Below, piece by piece: positions 5,735 to 6,190 of a stretch of 6,190 bases of DNA. Every line of letters starts with the position of its first letter. Position 1 is the stretch's first letter. The notes under the pieces are model-generated. The model searched no databases. It was not told the DNA's origin and saw only the letters and a list, made by a program, of their open reading frames with translations. The translations under genes and the position numbers were made by a program. Source of the stretch: an uncultured Lachnospiraceae bacterium (lineage in GTDB: Bacteria; Bacillota; Clostridia; Lachnospirales; Lachnospiraceae); the NCBI GenBank assembly GCA_934359535.1, contig CAKRLN010000137.1:1-6190 (forward strand), given 5' to 3'.

Positions 5735-6190
5735 ATGGCACAGAAACAATCGTATGATGCAAACAGTATAGCAGTTCTTGAGGGGCTTGAGGCAGTCCGC
5801 AAGAGACCTGGAATGTATATTGGAAGTGTATCGAGGAAAGGACTGAATCACCTGATCTATGAGATCGTAGATAATTCCGTGGATGAACATCTTGCAGGGG
5901 CATGTGATACGATCTGGGTGACGCTGGAGAAGGATGGTTCCTGTACCGTCCGCGATAATGGACGAGGCATCCCGGTTGGTATGCATGCAAAAGGGGTATC
6001 CGCAGCGCGCGTGGTATTTTCCACATTGCATGCCGGAGGCAAATTTGACAATGCAGCGTATAAGACAAGCGGTGGACTTCACGGAGTTGGTTCTTCGGTT
6101 GTCAATGCGCTGTCTACTTATCTGGATGTTGAGATCAGCAGGGATGGTGCAATCCACCATGACCGCTATGAGAAAGGGCATCCGGTCGTA
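5735..6190 (+). CDS. parE: Type II DNA topoisomerase subunit B, N-terminal part (probably ParE), cut by window end
   Basis: The first 152 residues of a protein that is normally about 640 are present, with the frame open to the last base. This is the GHKL ATPase domain that drives strand passage: [16 protein letters not shown] (15-30), EIVDNSVDE (43-51) with the predicted catalytic Glu43 and Mg-binding Asn47, DNGRGIPVG (74-82), LHAGGKF (98-104), and the ATP-lid motif [15 protein letters not shown] (113-127). GyrB and ParE are paralogues with the same N-terminal motifs. I favour ParE (topoisomerase IV, chromosome decatenation) because gyrB usually sits near dnaA, recF and gyrA and here is next to a regulator, and because the [11 protein letters not shown] wording is ParE-like. 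The gene after this one should be parC if that is right. Confidence in the family is very high; in parE over gyrB it is about 0.7. Confidence 0.8.
   Translation, partial: MAQKQSYDANSIAVLEGLEAVRKRPGMYIGSVSRKGLNHLIYEIVDNSVDEHLAGACDTIWVTLEKDGSCTVRDNGRGIPVGMHAKGVSAARVVFSTLHAGGKFDNAAYKTSGGLHGVGSSVVNALSTYLDVEISRDGAIHHDRYEKGHPVV

Noticed and set aside
5699..6181. Minus-strand open frames of 160 and 139 codons
   Set aside because: Both are antisense to the conserved GHKL ATPase domain of the topoisomerase gene. The sequences look like translated complement, without family features.
1..6190. CRISPR array, insertion sequence, prophage, defence or toxin-antitoxin system
   Set aside because: No spaced direct repeats, transposase, integrase or accessory-type proteins are visible. 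Every substantial + strand frame is a housekeeping or regulatory gene.

Overview
The window looks like ordinary chromosomal DNA from a low-to-mid GC Firmicute, most likely a Lachnospiraceae-type Clostridium (Clostridium cluster XIVa). The evidence is the der-plsY-gpsA gene order, strong AGGAG-type Shine-Dalgarno sites, the style of the protein sequences and moderate AT-richness. The family assignment is an inference from protein character, not from a database search. All recognised genes are on the + strand, and almost all of the sequence is explained.

Region 1 (1-3090) is a tight housekeeping run. It holds the 3' two thirds of der (ribosome-assembly GTPase, cut by the window start), plsY (acyl-phosphate:glycerol-3-phosphate acyltransferase), gpsA (glycerol-3-phosphate dehydrogenase) and, after a 57-bp gap, dut (dUTPase). 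der and plsY abut with no spacer and plsY and gpsA are 6 bp apart, so these three are almost certainly co-transcribed. GpsA makes the glycerol 3-phosphate that PlsY acylates, so the pair forms the entry to phospholipid synthesis.

Region 2 (3091-4417) is a single-gene unit. A 151-bp regulatory gap has two perfect palindromes, a possible -10 element and a near-ideal ribosome binding site. It precedes a MalK/MsmK/UgpC-type sugar-importer ATPase with no permease or binding protein beside it. The gene has a codon style unlike its neighbours and ends in a strong intrinsic terminator. This fits a highly expressed ATPase shared by several sugar ABC importers.

Region 3 (4418-5642) has a second inverted repeat, a good sigma-A promoter (TTGCAA-N17-TATGAT) and a CdaR/PucR-type regulator. 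The promoter and ribosome binding site show that translation starts at ATG 4554, not at the upstream TTG that an ORF finder would choose, because that TTG is the -35 box.

Region 4 (5643-6190) has a short gap with a TATAAT element, then the first 152 codons of a type II topoisomerase B subunit (probably parE), cut by the window end.

I found no CRISPR array, mobile element, RNA gene, toxin-antitoxin pair or clearly undescribed system. The items most worth a second look are the orphan high-expression ATPase with its palindromic upstream region, and the neighbouring regulator with a Cys-X2-Cys-His motif in its sensor domain.
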